From Candidatus Binatia bacterium (GTDB lineage Bacteria > Desulfobacterota > Binatia > UBA9968 > JAJDTQ01): DNA of 32,686 nucleotides. The position numbers were made by a program, and so were the translations under genes. The notes beneath the pieces are model-generated. The model ran no database searches and was not told the DNA's origin. It was given only the letters and a program-made list of their open reading frames with translations. The stretch covers positions 1-32,686 of the forward strand of contig JAJDXX010000040.1 of NCBI GenBank assembly GCA_022823055.1, written 5' to 3'. Within the stretch, counting starts at the first letter, position 1. Every line of letters begins with the position of its first letter. Below are positions 22,376 through 30,004 of this stretch, piece by piece.

Positions 22376-23233
22376 TTATGCCAGGTAGATGGCGACGATG
22401 CCGGTGATCACGAAGACCGTGGCGATGCCGGTCTGGAGGTTCACCTGCTCGATGTCGCGGGAGAAGAGCAGGGTGCCGAGCAGCACCCATAGCGGCGCGA
22501 CGCACACGATGGGTCCCACCACCACCACGTTGCCGATTCCCAGCGCCGCCACCAGCGCCCAGATCCCCACCGCCTCGAAGACGCCCGTGGCCAGGAAGTA
22601 GGGCATGGCGCGCCGGTCGAACACGATGTTTTGCCGGGCTCGCCGGCTGGCCAGGTTGACCAGCAAGGGCGCCAATGCCGACAATCCCATGACCGCGCTC
22701 AGGAACAGGGGTTCGTTGCCGATGGTCAGCCCGTAGCGGCGGATCGGGTGGTTCACGCCGGCGGTCAAGGCGGCCGCCAAAGGGAAGATGAGCTCCCAGG
22801 TGCGGTAGGTCGTCTGCTGCTGGGGTTTCCAGGAAAGCAGCACGATGCCGAACACCACCGAGCCGGTGCCGAACAGCAGCAGCGGCGTCACCGTCTCGTG
22901 CAGGAAGATGACCGCGAGGGCGGTGCCGAACAAGGGGTTGGTGGACTGGACCGTGCTCGTGACGCTGGCGCCGAGACGCGCCACGCCGTGATAGGCGAAC
23001 AGGCGCGTGCCGAGCTGGAGCCATCCGCCGACCACGAAGCAGGCCGTGGCCAGCAAGGGGATGGCGGGGATACCGCCGGTCAGGAAGACGATCGTCCACA
23101 GGATCGCGGTGTTGACCGCCAGCGCCACGTAGGCGGCTGTCGACGGCGTGGAGTAGACGAGCCCGCGCCGGGTGGCCAGAAAGCAGCCCGCGTAGAAGAA
23201 CGACGTCACCAGGGCCAGAAATTGCGGGGTCAT
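22376..23233 (-). CDS. EamA/DMT-superfamily permease
   Basis: This integral membrane transporter of the drug/metabolite superfamily has 285 residues and about ten hydrophobic segments in two EamA halves. Features are MTPQFLALVTSFFYAGCFLA at the start, S-T-N-P-L-F-G in the middle (the segment before the second half of each EamA repeat) and a terminal LQTGIATVFVITGIVAIYLA. I chose ATG 23233; a TTG one codon upstream is possible. The exported solute cannot be predicted. It lies close to the DUF3750-like gene (25 bases), so they may share a transcript. Confidence 0.88.
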   Translation of the reverse strand: MTPQFLALVTSFFYAGCFLATRRGLVYSTPSTAAYVALAVNTAILWTIVFLTGGIPAIPLLATACFVVGGWLQLGTRLFAYHGVARLGASVTSTVQSTNPLFGTALAVIFLHETVTPLLLFGTGSVVFGIVLLSWKPQQQTTYRTWELIFPLAAALTAGVNHPIRRYGLTIGNEPLFLSAVMGLSALAPLLVNLASRRARQNIVFDRRAMPYFLATGVFEAVGIWALVAALGIGNVVVVGPIVCVAPLWVLLGTLLFSRDIEQVNLQTGIATVFVITGIVAIYLA

Positions 23234-23258
23234 CAACGTCGATCCGGGCGCCGGGTCT

Positions 23259-24080
23259 TCATCGTTCCGGCAAATCCCTGCTGACGCCGATGCGCTCCAC
23301 GAAGGGAAGCTTGAGCGCCGGCCGCGTCACGTCGAGTCCGATCACAAGCCCGAGAACGTTGATCTCTATCCCTTCCTGCAAGGCGAGCGTCACCCCCAGC
23401 GCGCCGTAGACGGAGAGCTGCCAGCCGGTGTTGCTGGGTGTCCGGGCGAAGAAGACGCCCTTGTCGAGATAGTCCTTGCCCAGGGCGTTGGATGGAAGCG
23501 CGGCCCCGAGTTCGGGCACCCGGCGGCCGATGTAGGCCGTGAAGGTGTTGCTATTGGGGCCGGGCCACAGCCGGTACTCCTCCGGATACGGGTAGCTCTC
23601 GGCGGCCTCGCGGATGCCTTCGATGGCGCGCTCGGCCGCCGCCCCGCGGAGATCCGCCATGATCCGCGGGCGGCTGTCGAACCACAGCCGGTCGGGGATG
23701 TCTTCCTGCACCGAAACCACCGGCAGGCCGCGGTACAGGCGCCAGCCCACCACCTGGTAGACGACGTACGCCGGCGCGCCGGGTTCCTTGGTGGCGATCC
23801 ACGTATGCACCCCGAAAATCCCGCGCCAGTTGAAGGCGCGCGCCGCATAGAGTTGAACCACCGCCTCGGGCGTGTGCGCGGGGTCCGGGGCGATGCCGGA
23901 GCTTTCCCGGCTGGCGGTGCGCCAGTCCCGGTTCCAAGCCCCAGACGCGCCGACCGCGAACACCGAGACGAGCGCCAGCGCCAGAAGAATCAGCAAGATG
24001 GTCAGGATGTTCCGCACGCGGCTGCCGTATAGGCGTCCCGACCATGCGGGACGCGGCCCCGCATACTTCTTGACACCCAA
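23259..24080 (-). CDS. DUF3750-like membrane-anchored protein
   Basis: The 273-residue product has an N-terminal transmembrane helix (about 24-45: NILTILLILLALALVSVFA). This is followed by an extracytoplasmic domain with YVVYQVVGWRLYRGLPVV, SYPYPEEYRLWPGPNSNTF and AYIGRR. The last matches the WPGPNSNTF hallmark I associate with DUF3750, a family of unknown function. The start is uncertain: TTG 24080 gives a positively charged leader before the helix, while GTG 24017 would start at the helix. Neither has a clear ribosome site. The upstream end overlaps the promoter-like sequence for the divergent amidohydrolase. Confidence 0.7.
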   Translation of the reverse strand: MGVKKYAGPRPAWSGRLYGSRVRNILTILLILLALALVSVFAVGASGAWNRDWRTASRESSGIAPDPAHTPEAVVQLYAARAFNWRGIFGVHTWIATKEPGAPAYVVYQVVGWRLYRGLPVVSVQEDIPDRLWFDSRPRIMADLRGAAAERAIEGIREAAESYPYPEEYRLWPGPNSNTFTAYIGRRVPELGAALPSNALGKDYLDKGVFFARTPSNTGWQLSVYGALGVTLALQEGIEINVLGLVIGLDVTRPALKLPFVERIGVSRDLPER

Positions 24081-24098
24081 TCCAAGGGTTCGTTAACT
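24070..24098 (+). promoter_or_regulatory. Possible promoter of the amidohydrolase pair
   Basis: TTGACA (24070-24075), a 17-base spacer and TTAACT (24093-24098, three of six) stand 70 bases before the first amidohydrolase ATG. The spacing is ideal and the -10 weak. Confidence 0.4.
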
Positions 24099-24167
24099 AG
24101 TGCTCGTGTGCGGGGTAGAGAAAGATACCTGTTGCGAGTCTAGGTGAATTCCGCCGAGGAGACAAAC

Positions 24168-25256
24168 ATGGCACGGAACGGACACCGCCTGGTAGTGGAC
24201 GCGGACGCCCACGTCCTGGAGACCGAGCGCACCTGGGACTACCTCGAAGGGTCCGACAGGAAGTTCAGGCCCGCGCTGTTCGGCTCGCCGGACATGGACA
24301 TGCAGTACTGGGTCATGGATGGCAAGATCCGCGGGGCGCGTTTCGCCACCTTGAGCGAGCAGCAGCTCGACGCCCTGTCCGAGAAGAAGGGGCGGCGGTT
24401 CACCACGCCCCAGGCCTCCCGCGAGGTGGACGACGTGGACCTGCGACTGGCGCACCTCGACGAACTGGGCGTGGACGTGCAGGTGATGCACAACACCATG
24501 TGGATCGAGCGGGTGACCGATCGGGCCGACGCCGAGGTCGCGCTGTGCCTGGCGTGGAACCGCTGGATGGCGGACGTGTGGAAGGCGGGGGAGGGCAGGC
24601 TCCGGTGGTCCTGCGTGATCCCGGCCATGGCGCTGGACGAAGCCGTGCAGCAGATGCGCTTCGCGCGCGAGCACGGCGCGGTGGCGGTGTGCATGCGCCC
24701 CTTCGAGGGCGACCGTCACCTGGTGGACCCTTACTTCTATCCCGTGTTCGAGGAGGCCTCGGCGCTGGACATGGCCATGGGCGTGCACATCGCCAACGCC
24801 AGCACCGGACTCATGGCGCACTTCCGCCCGCGCTACGACAAGACCGGCGGCTTCGCGCCGTTCCGCATCCCCACGGTGATCGCCTGCCTCTCGCTCATCA
24901 TGAGCGAGGTGCCGCGCGTCTTTCCCAAGCTGCGCTGGGGGTTCATCGAGACTTCGGCCCAGTGGATTCCGTGGATCGTCAACGAGGCCCGGCGGCGCTC
25001 GGGCACGGCCGACTATCCCGACAATCCCCTCAAGGAGTACAACGTCTACGTCACCGCCCAGTGCGACGACGACTTCCCGTACGTGCTGAAGTACGCGGGC
25101 GAGGACAACATCGTCATCGGCACCGACTACGGCCACACCGACACGTCCAGCGAGGTGGACGCCATCACGCGGTTCAAGGCGGAGCCGACGGTGGACGACG
25201 CGGCGCGCTGGAAGATCCTGAGCGACAACCCGAAGGCGCTCTACGGCATCGAATAG
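24168..25256 (+). CDS. Amidohydrolase-2 family protein, tandem copy 1
   Basis: This is a metal-dependent TIM-barrel hydrolase or decarboxylase of 362 residues in the amidohydrolase-2 family, which includes ACMSD and gamma-resorcylate decarboxylase. It begins VVDADAHVLETERTWDYL, with the metal-binding D-A-D-A-H. The LGVDVQVMHNTMW and VHIANAST regions provide further ligands, and the final Asp is in IVIGTDYGHTD. ATG 24168 is preceded by GAGGAGACAAAC. The next gene is a paralogue 49 bases downstream. A decarboxylase role would fit the UbiD neighbours, but hydrolytic function is equally possible. Confidence 0.88.
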   Translation: MARNGHRLVVDADAHVLETERTWDYLEGSDRKFRPALFGSPDMDMQYWVMDGKIRGARFATLSEQQLDALSEKKGRRFTTPQASREVDDVDLRLAHLDELGVDVQVMHNTMWIERVTDRADAEVALCLAWNRWMADVWKAGEGRLRWSCVIPAMALDEAVQQMRFAREHGAVAVCMRPFEGDRHLVDPYFYPVFEEASALDMAMGVHIANASTGLMAHFRPRYDKTGGFAPFRIPTVIACLSLIMSEVPRVFPKLRWGFIETSAQWIPWIVNEARRRSGTADYPDNPLKEYNVYVTAQCDDDFPYVLKYAGEDNIVIGTDYGHTDTSSEVDAITRFKAEPTVDDAARWKILSDNPKALYGIE

Positions 25257-25305
25257 CGGCCGGGCGGCCGCCGGCCCGGAGGCTTCGCAGGAAAGGAGAA
25301 GGAAC

Positions 25306-26391
25306 ATGTCCGGCAACGGCAAGACCCTGGTGGTGGACTCGGACGCCCACGTGGTGGAGACCGAGCACACGTGGGACTACCTGGACGCGTCGGAGAAGAA
25401 GTTCCGGCCCCAGCTCTTCGCCCCCGAGGACGCCACCACGCAGTACTGGGTGCTGGACGGGAAGGTGCTGGGTTTCCGCTTCCGCACCCTGAGCGAACAG
25501 CAGCTCGACGAGGTCTCGGCTCAGGCCGGGCGGCAGATGCAGACGCCGAAGGAGGCGCGCGAGCTGCGCGACGTGCAACTCCGAGTCGACCATCTGGACA
25601 AGCTCGGCATCGACGTGCAGGTGCTTTACAACACGCTGTGGATCGAGCAGTTGACGGACCGCGCCGACGTCGAGACAGCCCTGTGCGCGAGCTGGAACCG
25701 CTGGATGGCGGACGTGTGGAAGCAGGGCGGCGGGCGGCTCCGGTGGGTGTGCGTGGTGCCGGCCATGACCATCAGCGAATCGCTGGAGCAGATCCGCTTC
25801 AGCAAGGAGAACGGCGCGGTGGGCGTGTGCCTGCGCCCCTTCGAGGGCGACCGGCACCTGGTGGACCCGTACTTCTACCCGATCTTCGACGAGGCCATGC
25901 GCCTCGACATGATGATGGGCATCCACATCGCCAACGCCAGCCCGCGCCTGGCGACGCAGTTCCGCCCGCGCTACGACAGCGGCGGCGGCCTGCCAGTGTT
26001 CCGCATCCCCACCGTGTCCACCTGTTTCACGCTGATGATGAGCGAGGTGCCCAGGGTCTTCCCCGACCTGCGCTGGGGCTTCATCGAGTCGTCGGCCCAG
26101 TGGGTGCCGTGGGTGGTGAACGAGACCATCCGCCGGTCGGGCACGGCGGAATACCCCGACAACCCCATGAAGGCCTTCAACGTCTACGTGTCGGCCCAGA
26201 CCGACGACGACTTCCCCTACGTGCTGAAGTACGCGGGCGACGACAACATCGTCATCGGCACCGACTACGGCCACACCGACGCCTCCAGCGAGGTGGACGC
26301 CTTCACTATCTTCAAGGGCAACGGCGCCATCAGCGAGGAGCAGAAGCGCAAGATCCTGAGCGACAACGCGCGGGCGCTGTATGCGCTGTAG
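25306..26391 (+). CDS. Amidohydrolase-2 family protein, tandem copy 2
   Basis: This is a paralogue of the preceding gene: 361 residues, collinear throughout, starting VVDSDAHVVETEHTWDYL (D-S-D-A-H for the first metal site) and ending with IVIGTDYGHTDASSEVD. ATG 25306 has AGGAGAAGG upstream. The identical HTWDYL..., WNRWMADVWK, RPFEGDRHLVDPYFYP and GTDYGHTD blocks show a shared fold and probably related substrates. Differences in the LFGSPDMDM/LFAPEDATT region suggest divergence in the active-site lid. It is probably co-transcribed with copy 1 and ends at the terminator at 26416. Confidence 0.88.
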   Translation: MSGNGKTLVVDSDAHVVETEHTWDYLDASEKKFRPQLFAPEDATTQYWVLDGKVLGFRFRTLSEQQLDEVSAQAGRQMQTPKEARELRDVQLRVDHLDKLGIDVQVLYNTLWIEQLTDRADVETALCASWNRWMADVWKQGGGRLRWVCVVPAMTISESLEQIRFSKENGAVGVCLRPFEGDRHLVDPYFYPIFDEAMRLDMMMGIHIANASPRLATQFRPRYDSGGGLPVFRIPTVSTCFTLMMSEVPRVFPDLRWGFIESSAQWVPWVVNETIRRSGTAEYPDNPMKAFNVYVSAQTDDDFPYVLKYAGDDNIVIGTDYGHTDASSEVDAFTIFKGNGAISEEQKRKILSDNARALYAL

Positions 26392-26415
26392 CCGTTGTTC
26401 TCCGTCACTGCCGTG

Positions 26416-26449
26416 AAGGCCGGAACGGCGTGTGTGCCGCTCCGGCCTT
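26416..26449. terminator. Strong bidirectional hairpin between convergent genes
   Basis: AAGGCCGGA (26416-26424) and TCCGGCCTT (26441-26449) form a 9-bp stem. Inside it CGGC pairs with GCCG around GTGTGT, giving a long nearly continuous stem. It separates amidohydrolase copy 2 (plus) from tctB (minus). A short T-rich run (TTTCGCGTTT) follows on the plus strand. Confidence 0.65.
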
Positions 26450-26475
26450 TCGCGTTTCCGGGAACGGGTGCGGGA

Positions 26476-27042
26476 TCAGCCCTTGAACGGGCTTGTCACC
26501 TGGTAGCAGAAGCCGTTGAAGAGCGGGCTCGTGCTCAGGCCGCTCCAGGTGAAGAGCTTGCCTTCGGCGAAGAAGATGTGCATGCCGCAGTCGAACACCA
26601 GCACCACCCCGGCCAGCACCGCCACCGTGATGCCGATGACCGCCAACCACTTCTCGCCGGCGCACTTGAGGTAGAGCAGGGCCGCCAGCCCGATGCCGAA
26701 CTGGAAACCCAGCAGCCAGATGGCGGCGGCGAAGCCCAGGATCCAGGCGATGATCCGTGCGGTGCGGCGCCGTTCCTCGGCCGGGTCGAGGGGCTCGGCC
26801 TCACGCTCCACCAGCGAGGCGTCGAGGAGGCCCGGCCCGTCTTCATCGGGGGCAACGGCCTTCTCCGGCCGCCCGGCAAGCTCCCGCGCGAGCTGCGCCG
26901 CCAACAGCGCCGCCGTGGGCAGGCCGATGAGCCAGGCCATGAGGCTGGCCTGCAACTCCCAGCCGAAAGCCTCCCACAGCGCCCAGACCATCATCAGGAA
27001 CAATCCGCCGGTGAAGGCGATGGAAAGTCCGCGGAAGCTCAT
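26476..27042 (-). CDS. tctB: Tripartite tricarboxylate transporter small membrane subunit TctB
   Basis: This is the small membrane subunit of the TTT system, paired with TctA. The 188 residues hold about four hydrophobic segments in two blocks (GLSIAFTGGLFLMMVWALWE and the C-terminal WILGFAAAIWLLGF / WLAVIGITVAVLAGVVLVFD). They are separated by a charged linker of about 50 residues (RPEKAVAPDEDGPG...), longer than in typical 150-residue TctB. Its ATG overlaps the tctA stop by four bases (ATGA), so it is translated after TctA. No single invariant motif exists for this poorly conserved family, so the call rests on topology and position. Confidence 0.82.
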   Translation of the reverse strand: MSFRGLSIAFTGGLFLMMVWALWEAFGWELQASLMAWLIGLPTAALLAAQLARELAGRPEKAVAPDEDGPGLLDASLVEREAEPLDPAEERRRTARIIAWILGFAAAIWLLGFQFGIGLAALLYLKCAGEKWLAVIGITVAVLAGVVLVFDCGMHIFFAEGKLFTWSGLSTSPLFNGFCYQVTSPFKG

Positions 27043-28640
27043 GGGGCCGCCTCCGCAGACCGCCCGCGGCCGCGGTTCTTGATGAGCGGGTAGGCGATGC
27101 TCATCACGATGACGCCGAGGATGATCAGCACCCCCGGACGCGCGAGGAAGCCGAACTCGTAGCGCGAATAGCTGATCCAGAGGTAGTTGTCCGCCAGCCG
27201 GCCCAGCACCAGGCCCAGCAGCAGCGCCGGCCGCGACCAGTCGAACACCACCATGAGCCAGCCCAGGGCGCCGAAGATCAGGGTGACGATGATGTCGCCG
27301 AAGCTGTTGGTGTGGGTGTAGGAGCCCAGGTAGATGAACAGCAGCAGCGGCGGTATCAGCAGCGTCCCCTTGATGCGCGTGAGCCGCGCCAACTGGTTCA
27401 GGAACAGGAAGCACACCGACACGGTGATGACGTTGGACACCACCAGCACCCACACCAGCGAGAAGGTGACGTCCAGGTCCTTGGTCAGCATGGAAGTGCC
27501 GGGACGGAGCCCCAGCACGAGAAAGGCGCCCAGCAGGATGGCGGTGGTGACGTTGCCCGGGATGCCGAAGGCAATGGTGGGGATGAGCGCCCCACCGAGG
27601 GTCGAGTTGTTGGCCGCTCCGGGGCCCAGGACCCCCTCGATGACGCCGGTCCCCACTTGGTCCTGCTTGCCCGACGACTGCATCGCGTGGGCGTACGCCA
27701 CCCACTGGGATACGGGGCCCCCCATGCCCGGGATGATGCCGATGTAGGTGCCCATGGCGCTGCAGCGGGCCACCAGCCACCAGTGGCGCAGCGCGTCCTT
27801 GACCCCCTGGAACACGCCGCCGAGACGCCCGACGTGGGCCTGGGCGATGCTGCCGCCCTTGGTGGCGAGGTCGATGATCTCGGGGATGGCGAACAGCCCC
27901 ACCGTGGCCGGCACCAGGCCGATGCCGGCGCCGCCGGTCTCGCCCCCGCCCCAGAGGTACATGGTGCCGAAGGTGTAGCGTTCGGTGGCCGTCTGCATGT
28001 CCAGCCCCACCAGTGAGAAGATGAAGCCCAGGCCGCCGGCGGCCAGCCCCTTGATCACGCTGCCGCCGCTCAACGCTCCTACGAAGGTCACGCCGGCGAC
28101 CGTGAGCATGAAGAACTCCGGAGTGCCCAGCGCGAGCACCAGCGGCGTGACGATGGGTATGGCCACGGCGATGGCGCCGGCGCCGATGAGCGCGCCCATC
28201 AGCGAGCTCATGAGCGAGGCGCCCAGGGCTCGCCCGGCCTCTCCCTTCTTGGCCATGGGGTGGCCTTCGACGATGGTGGAGGCCGTGGACCCTTCACCGG
28301 GGATGCCGAAGAGAATGGAGGTGATGTCGCCGGTGGTGGCGGTGACGGCCATCATCCCGAGCAGGAAGGAGAAGGCCTCGACGGCGTCCATCTTGAGCTG
28401 GAACGCGAAACCGAGCATCAGGGCCATGGTGACGGGTCCGCCGAGACCCGGCAGCATGCCCACCGCGAACCCGATGAGATTGCCCAGCAGCAGGTAGCCG
28501 AAAGCGGGCCAGGAGAAGACCCGGACCAAGCCCTCCAGCGAGGCCGCGCCGATCTTCCCGGCCATGCCCTGGGCCAGGATGATCCACGCCGCCAGGACCG
28601 TGAGCAGGATGAGCCAGCCCAGACTGCGTTTGAAGGTCAC
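27039..28640 (-). CDS. tctA: Tripartite tricarboxylate transporter large membrane subunit TctA
   Basis: This is the channel subunit of the TTT carboxylate importer, driven by a cation gradient. The 533 residues contain about a dozen membrane segments and the family signatures GMLPGLGGPVTMALMLGF and GIIPGMGGPVSQWVAYAHA. FGIPGEGSTASTIVEGHPM and GVIEGVLGPGAANNST are also present. The start is GTG 28640 (MTFKRSLGWLILL), with a weak ribosome site. It is preceded by the binding-protein gene at 28745 and followed by tctB, giving the order C-A-B on this strand rather than the common C-B-A. The imported carboxylate is unknown. Confidence 0.94.
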   Translation of the reverse strand: MTFKRSLGWLILLTVLAAWIILAQGMAGKIGAASLEGLVRVFSWPAFGYLLLGNLIGFAVGMLPGLGGPVTMALMLGFAFQLKMDAVEAFSFLLGMMAVTATTGDITSILFGIPGEGSTASTIVEGHPMAKKGEAGRALGASLMSSLMGALIGAGAIAVAIPIVTPLVLALGTPEFFMLTVAGVTFVGALSGGSVIKGLAAGGLGFIFSLVGLDMQTATERYTFGTMYLWGGGETGGAGIGLVPATVGLFAIPEIIDLATKGGSIAQAHVGRLGGVFQGVKDALRHWWLVARCSAMGTYIGIIPGMGGPVSQWVAYAHAMQSSGKQDQVGTGVIEGVLGPGAANNSTLGGALIPTIAFGIPGNVTTAILLGAFLVLGLRPGTSMLTKDLDVTFSLVWVLVVSNVITVSVCFLFLNQLARLTRIKGTLLIPPLLLFIYLGSYTHTNSFGDIIVTLIFGALGWLMVVFDWSRPALLLGLVLGRLADNYLWISYSRYEFGFLARPGVLIILGVIVMSIAYPLIKNRGRGRSAEAAP

Positions 28641-28700
28641 GTTACGGGGGTCCTGCCGGCGTCGGGCTCAGGAAGAACGGTCTGTCGAGGGACTTCCCCG

Positions 28701-28749
28701 TTCGTCCTGAGCGTAGCGACGCCAAGCGGAGCGAAGTCGAAGGATCAGG
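28701..28749. repeat. Intergenic repeat with CCTGA/TCAGG ends between tctC and tctA
   Basis: The 49-base element reads TTCGTCCTGAGCGTAGCGAC, then GCCAAGCGGAGCGAAGTCGA, then AGGATCAGG. CCTGA near one end and TCAGG at the other are complementary. Related CGTCCTGAGCGTAGCGAAGTCGAAGGA-like units are common dispersed repeats in GC-rich genomes. It overlaps the last codons of the binding-protein gene and may limit readthrough into tctA. Confidence 0.45.
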
Positions 28750-29824
28750 GCTTCTGCGCCATCGCCTTGAGGATCTCCAGGGCCTCGGGATCGCGCTTCT
28801 GGATCTCCACCACCTTGTCGATGATGGCCTGGGCGGCGGGCGCGTTCAGGGACACGAGATCGAAGCCGATGGCCTTCTTGAAGTGGGCGCTCATCGCCTT
28901 GTCCTTCAGGAACCGGTCGAAGCTCGCCGCCATGGTGTCGAAGACGTTCTTGGGAACCCGCGCCGCGTAGACCCAGCCGCGCCGGACGCCGCCGAGGTAC
29001 GCCAGAAGCTCCATGGCCCGGTAGTTGGGGTCCTTGCGGACGGACTCCCCCTTGAGCTCCAGCACGATCTCGTAATAGGTGGGGAGGTCCGGCAGACGCG
29101 GATCGCGGATGATCTTGCCGTCCTGGACGGTGCCTTCCTGGGCGATGGGCACCACCGCGCCCTCCTCGACCATCGGCAGCACCGCGGCGAAGTAGCCGCT
29201 TTGGCTGTCGTTGGTCATGTTCAGCTCGCCCCGGCGGATGGCCGCGCGCATGTCGCCGCTGCTGCCGTACCCGGTCACCAGCTTGTGGTCCTTGCCCAGG
29301 ATCTTGAGGAGCAGCCGCGGGATCATCGAGCGCGGGCTCTGGATCGACGTGGTGCCGAAGAAGAGCTTTTTCTTGACGCCGCCCAGCTCGGTGCCCTTGG
29401 TGATGCCCAGGTCCTTGCTGACGAACGTGACGGTGGTCTCGCGCACGCCGCCCAGCCACTGGAGCTTGGCGAGCTCGAACTTGACCTTTGTCGGCTTGAA
29501 GATGGTGTCCGTCACCGAGGTGGAGAACTGGCCGATGATGGTGCCGTCGGCCGGCGCCGAGTTGTACACCCAGTTCTCGCCCACGATGCCGCCGCCGCCG
29601 GGCATGTTCTTGATGATGGTGGTGGGATTCCCCGGGATCTGCTTGCCGATGAACGGCAGCATCTGCCGCGCCATGATGTCGGCGGCGCCGCCCACGGAGT
29701 AGGGGATCAGGATGGCGACGGTCTTCCCCTTGAAGGAAACCTCGGCGGCTCCCCAGGTTGCGGTTCCCAAGGTGAAGAAAAGCGCGGCGATCACGGCCGC
29801 GAGGGTTGCGGAACGTCGGTTCAT
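28745..29824 (-). CDS. tctC: TctC/Bug-type tripartite transporter binding protein
   Basis: This is the periplasmic solute receptor of the TTT system encoded downstream. The 359-residue product has a signal peptide (MNRRSATLAAVIAALFF..., likely cut near WGA|AEV). The family motif ILIPYSVGGAADIMARQMLP, PGNPTTIIKNMPGGGG and the VTGYGSSGDMRAAIRRGELN segment follow, the last corresponding to the ligand-facing loop. ATG 29824 is preceded by GAAGGAG. The gap to tctA (104 bases) contains a repeat. It is one of two TctC-type proteins in the window; the other (3766-4815) has no transporter partner. Confidence 0.92.
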   Translation of the reverse strand: MNRRSATLAAVIAALFFTLGTATWGAAEVSFKGKTVAILIPYSVGGAADIMARQMLPFIGKQIPGNPTTIIKNMPGGGGIVGENWVYNSAPADGTIIGQFSTSVTDTIFKPTKVKFELAKLQWLGGVRETTVTFVSKDLGITKGTELGGVKKKLFFGTTSIQSPRSMIPRLLLKILGKDHKLVTGYGSSGDMRAAIRRGELNMTNDSQSGYFAAVLPMVEEGAVVPIAQEGTVQDGKIIRDPRLPDLPTYYEIVLELKGESVRKDPNYRAMELLAYLGGVRRGWVYAARVPKNVFDTMAASFDRFLKDKAMSAHFKKAIGFDLVSLNAPAAQAIIDKVVEIQKRDPEALEILKAMAQKP

Positions 29825-29865
29825 GGCGTGCTCCTTCCTGAGTTGGCTGATGTTCTGCCTACCCG

Positions 29866-29895
29866 CTTCTATTGCGGGTGGGCTCCGCCTGTCAA
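29866..29895 (-). promoter_or_regulatory. Likely promoter of the tctC-tctA-tctB operon
   Basis: On the minus strand TTGACA (29895-29890), an 18-base spacer and TAGAAG (29871-29866) precede the tctC start by about 40 bases. The perfect dyad ACCCGC/GCGGGT (29861-29866 and 29874-29879) overlaps the -10, a good position for an operator. Confidence 0.45.
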
Positions 29896-29920
29896 CCCAA
29901 ATCCCACGACCGGCGCCGGT

Positions 29921-29949
29921 TTGACAACCCCGGGTGCTTCGGCTAGAAA
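29921..29949 (+). promoter_or_regulatory. Sigma70-type promoter for the second UbiD gene
   Basis: TTGACA (29921-29926), exactly 17 bases, then TAGAAA (29944-29949, four of six) stand 55 bases before the UbiD ATG at 30005. It is back-to-back with the tctC promoter. Confidence 0.6.
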
Positions 29950-30004
29950 CCCGGAATCCTCGGAGAATCCGATACAAATCCAACACTTTCGCGAGAGGTG
30001 ACAC

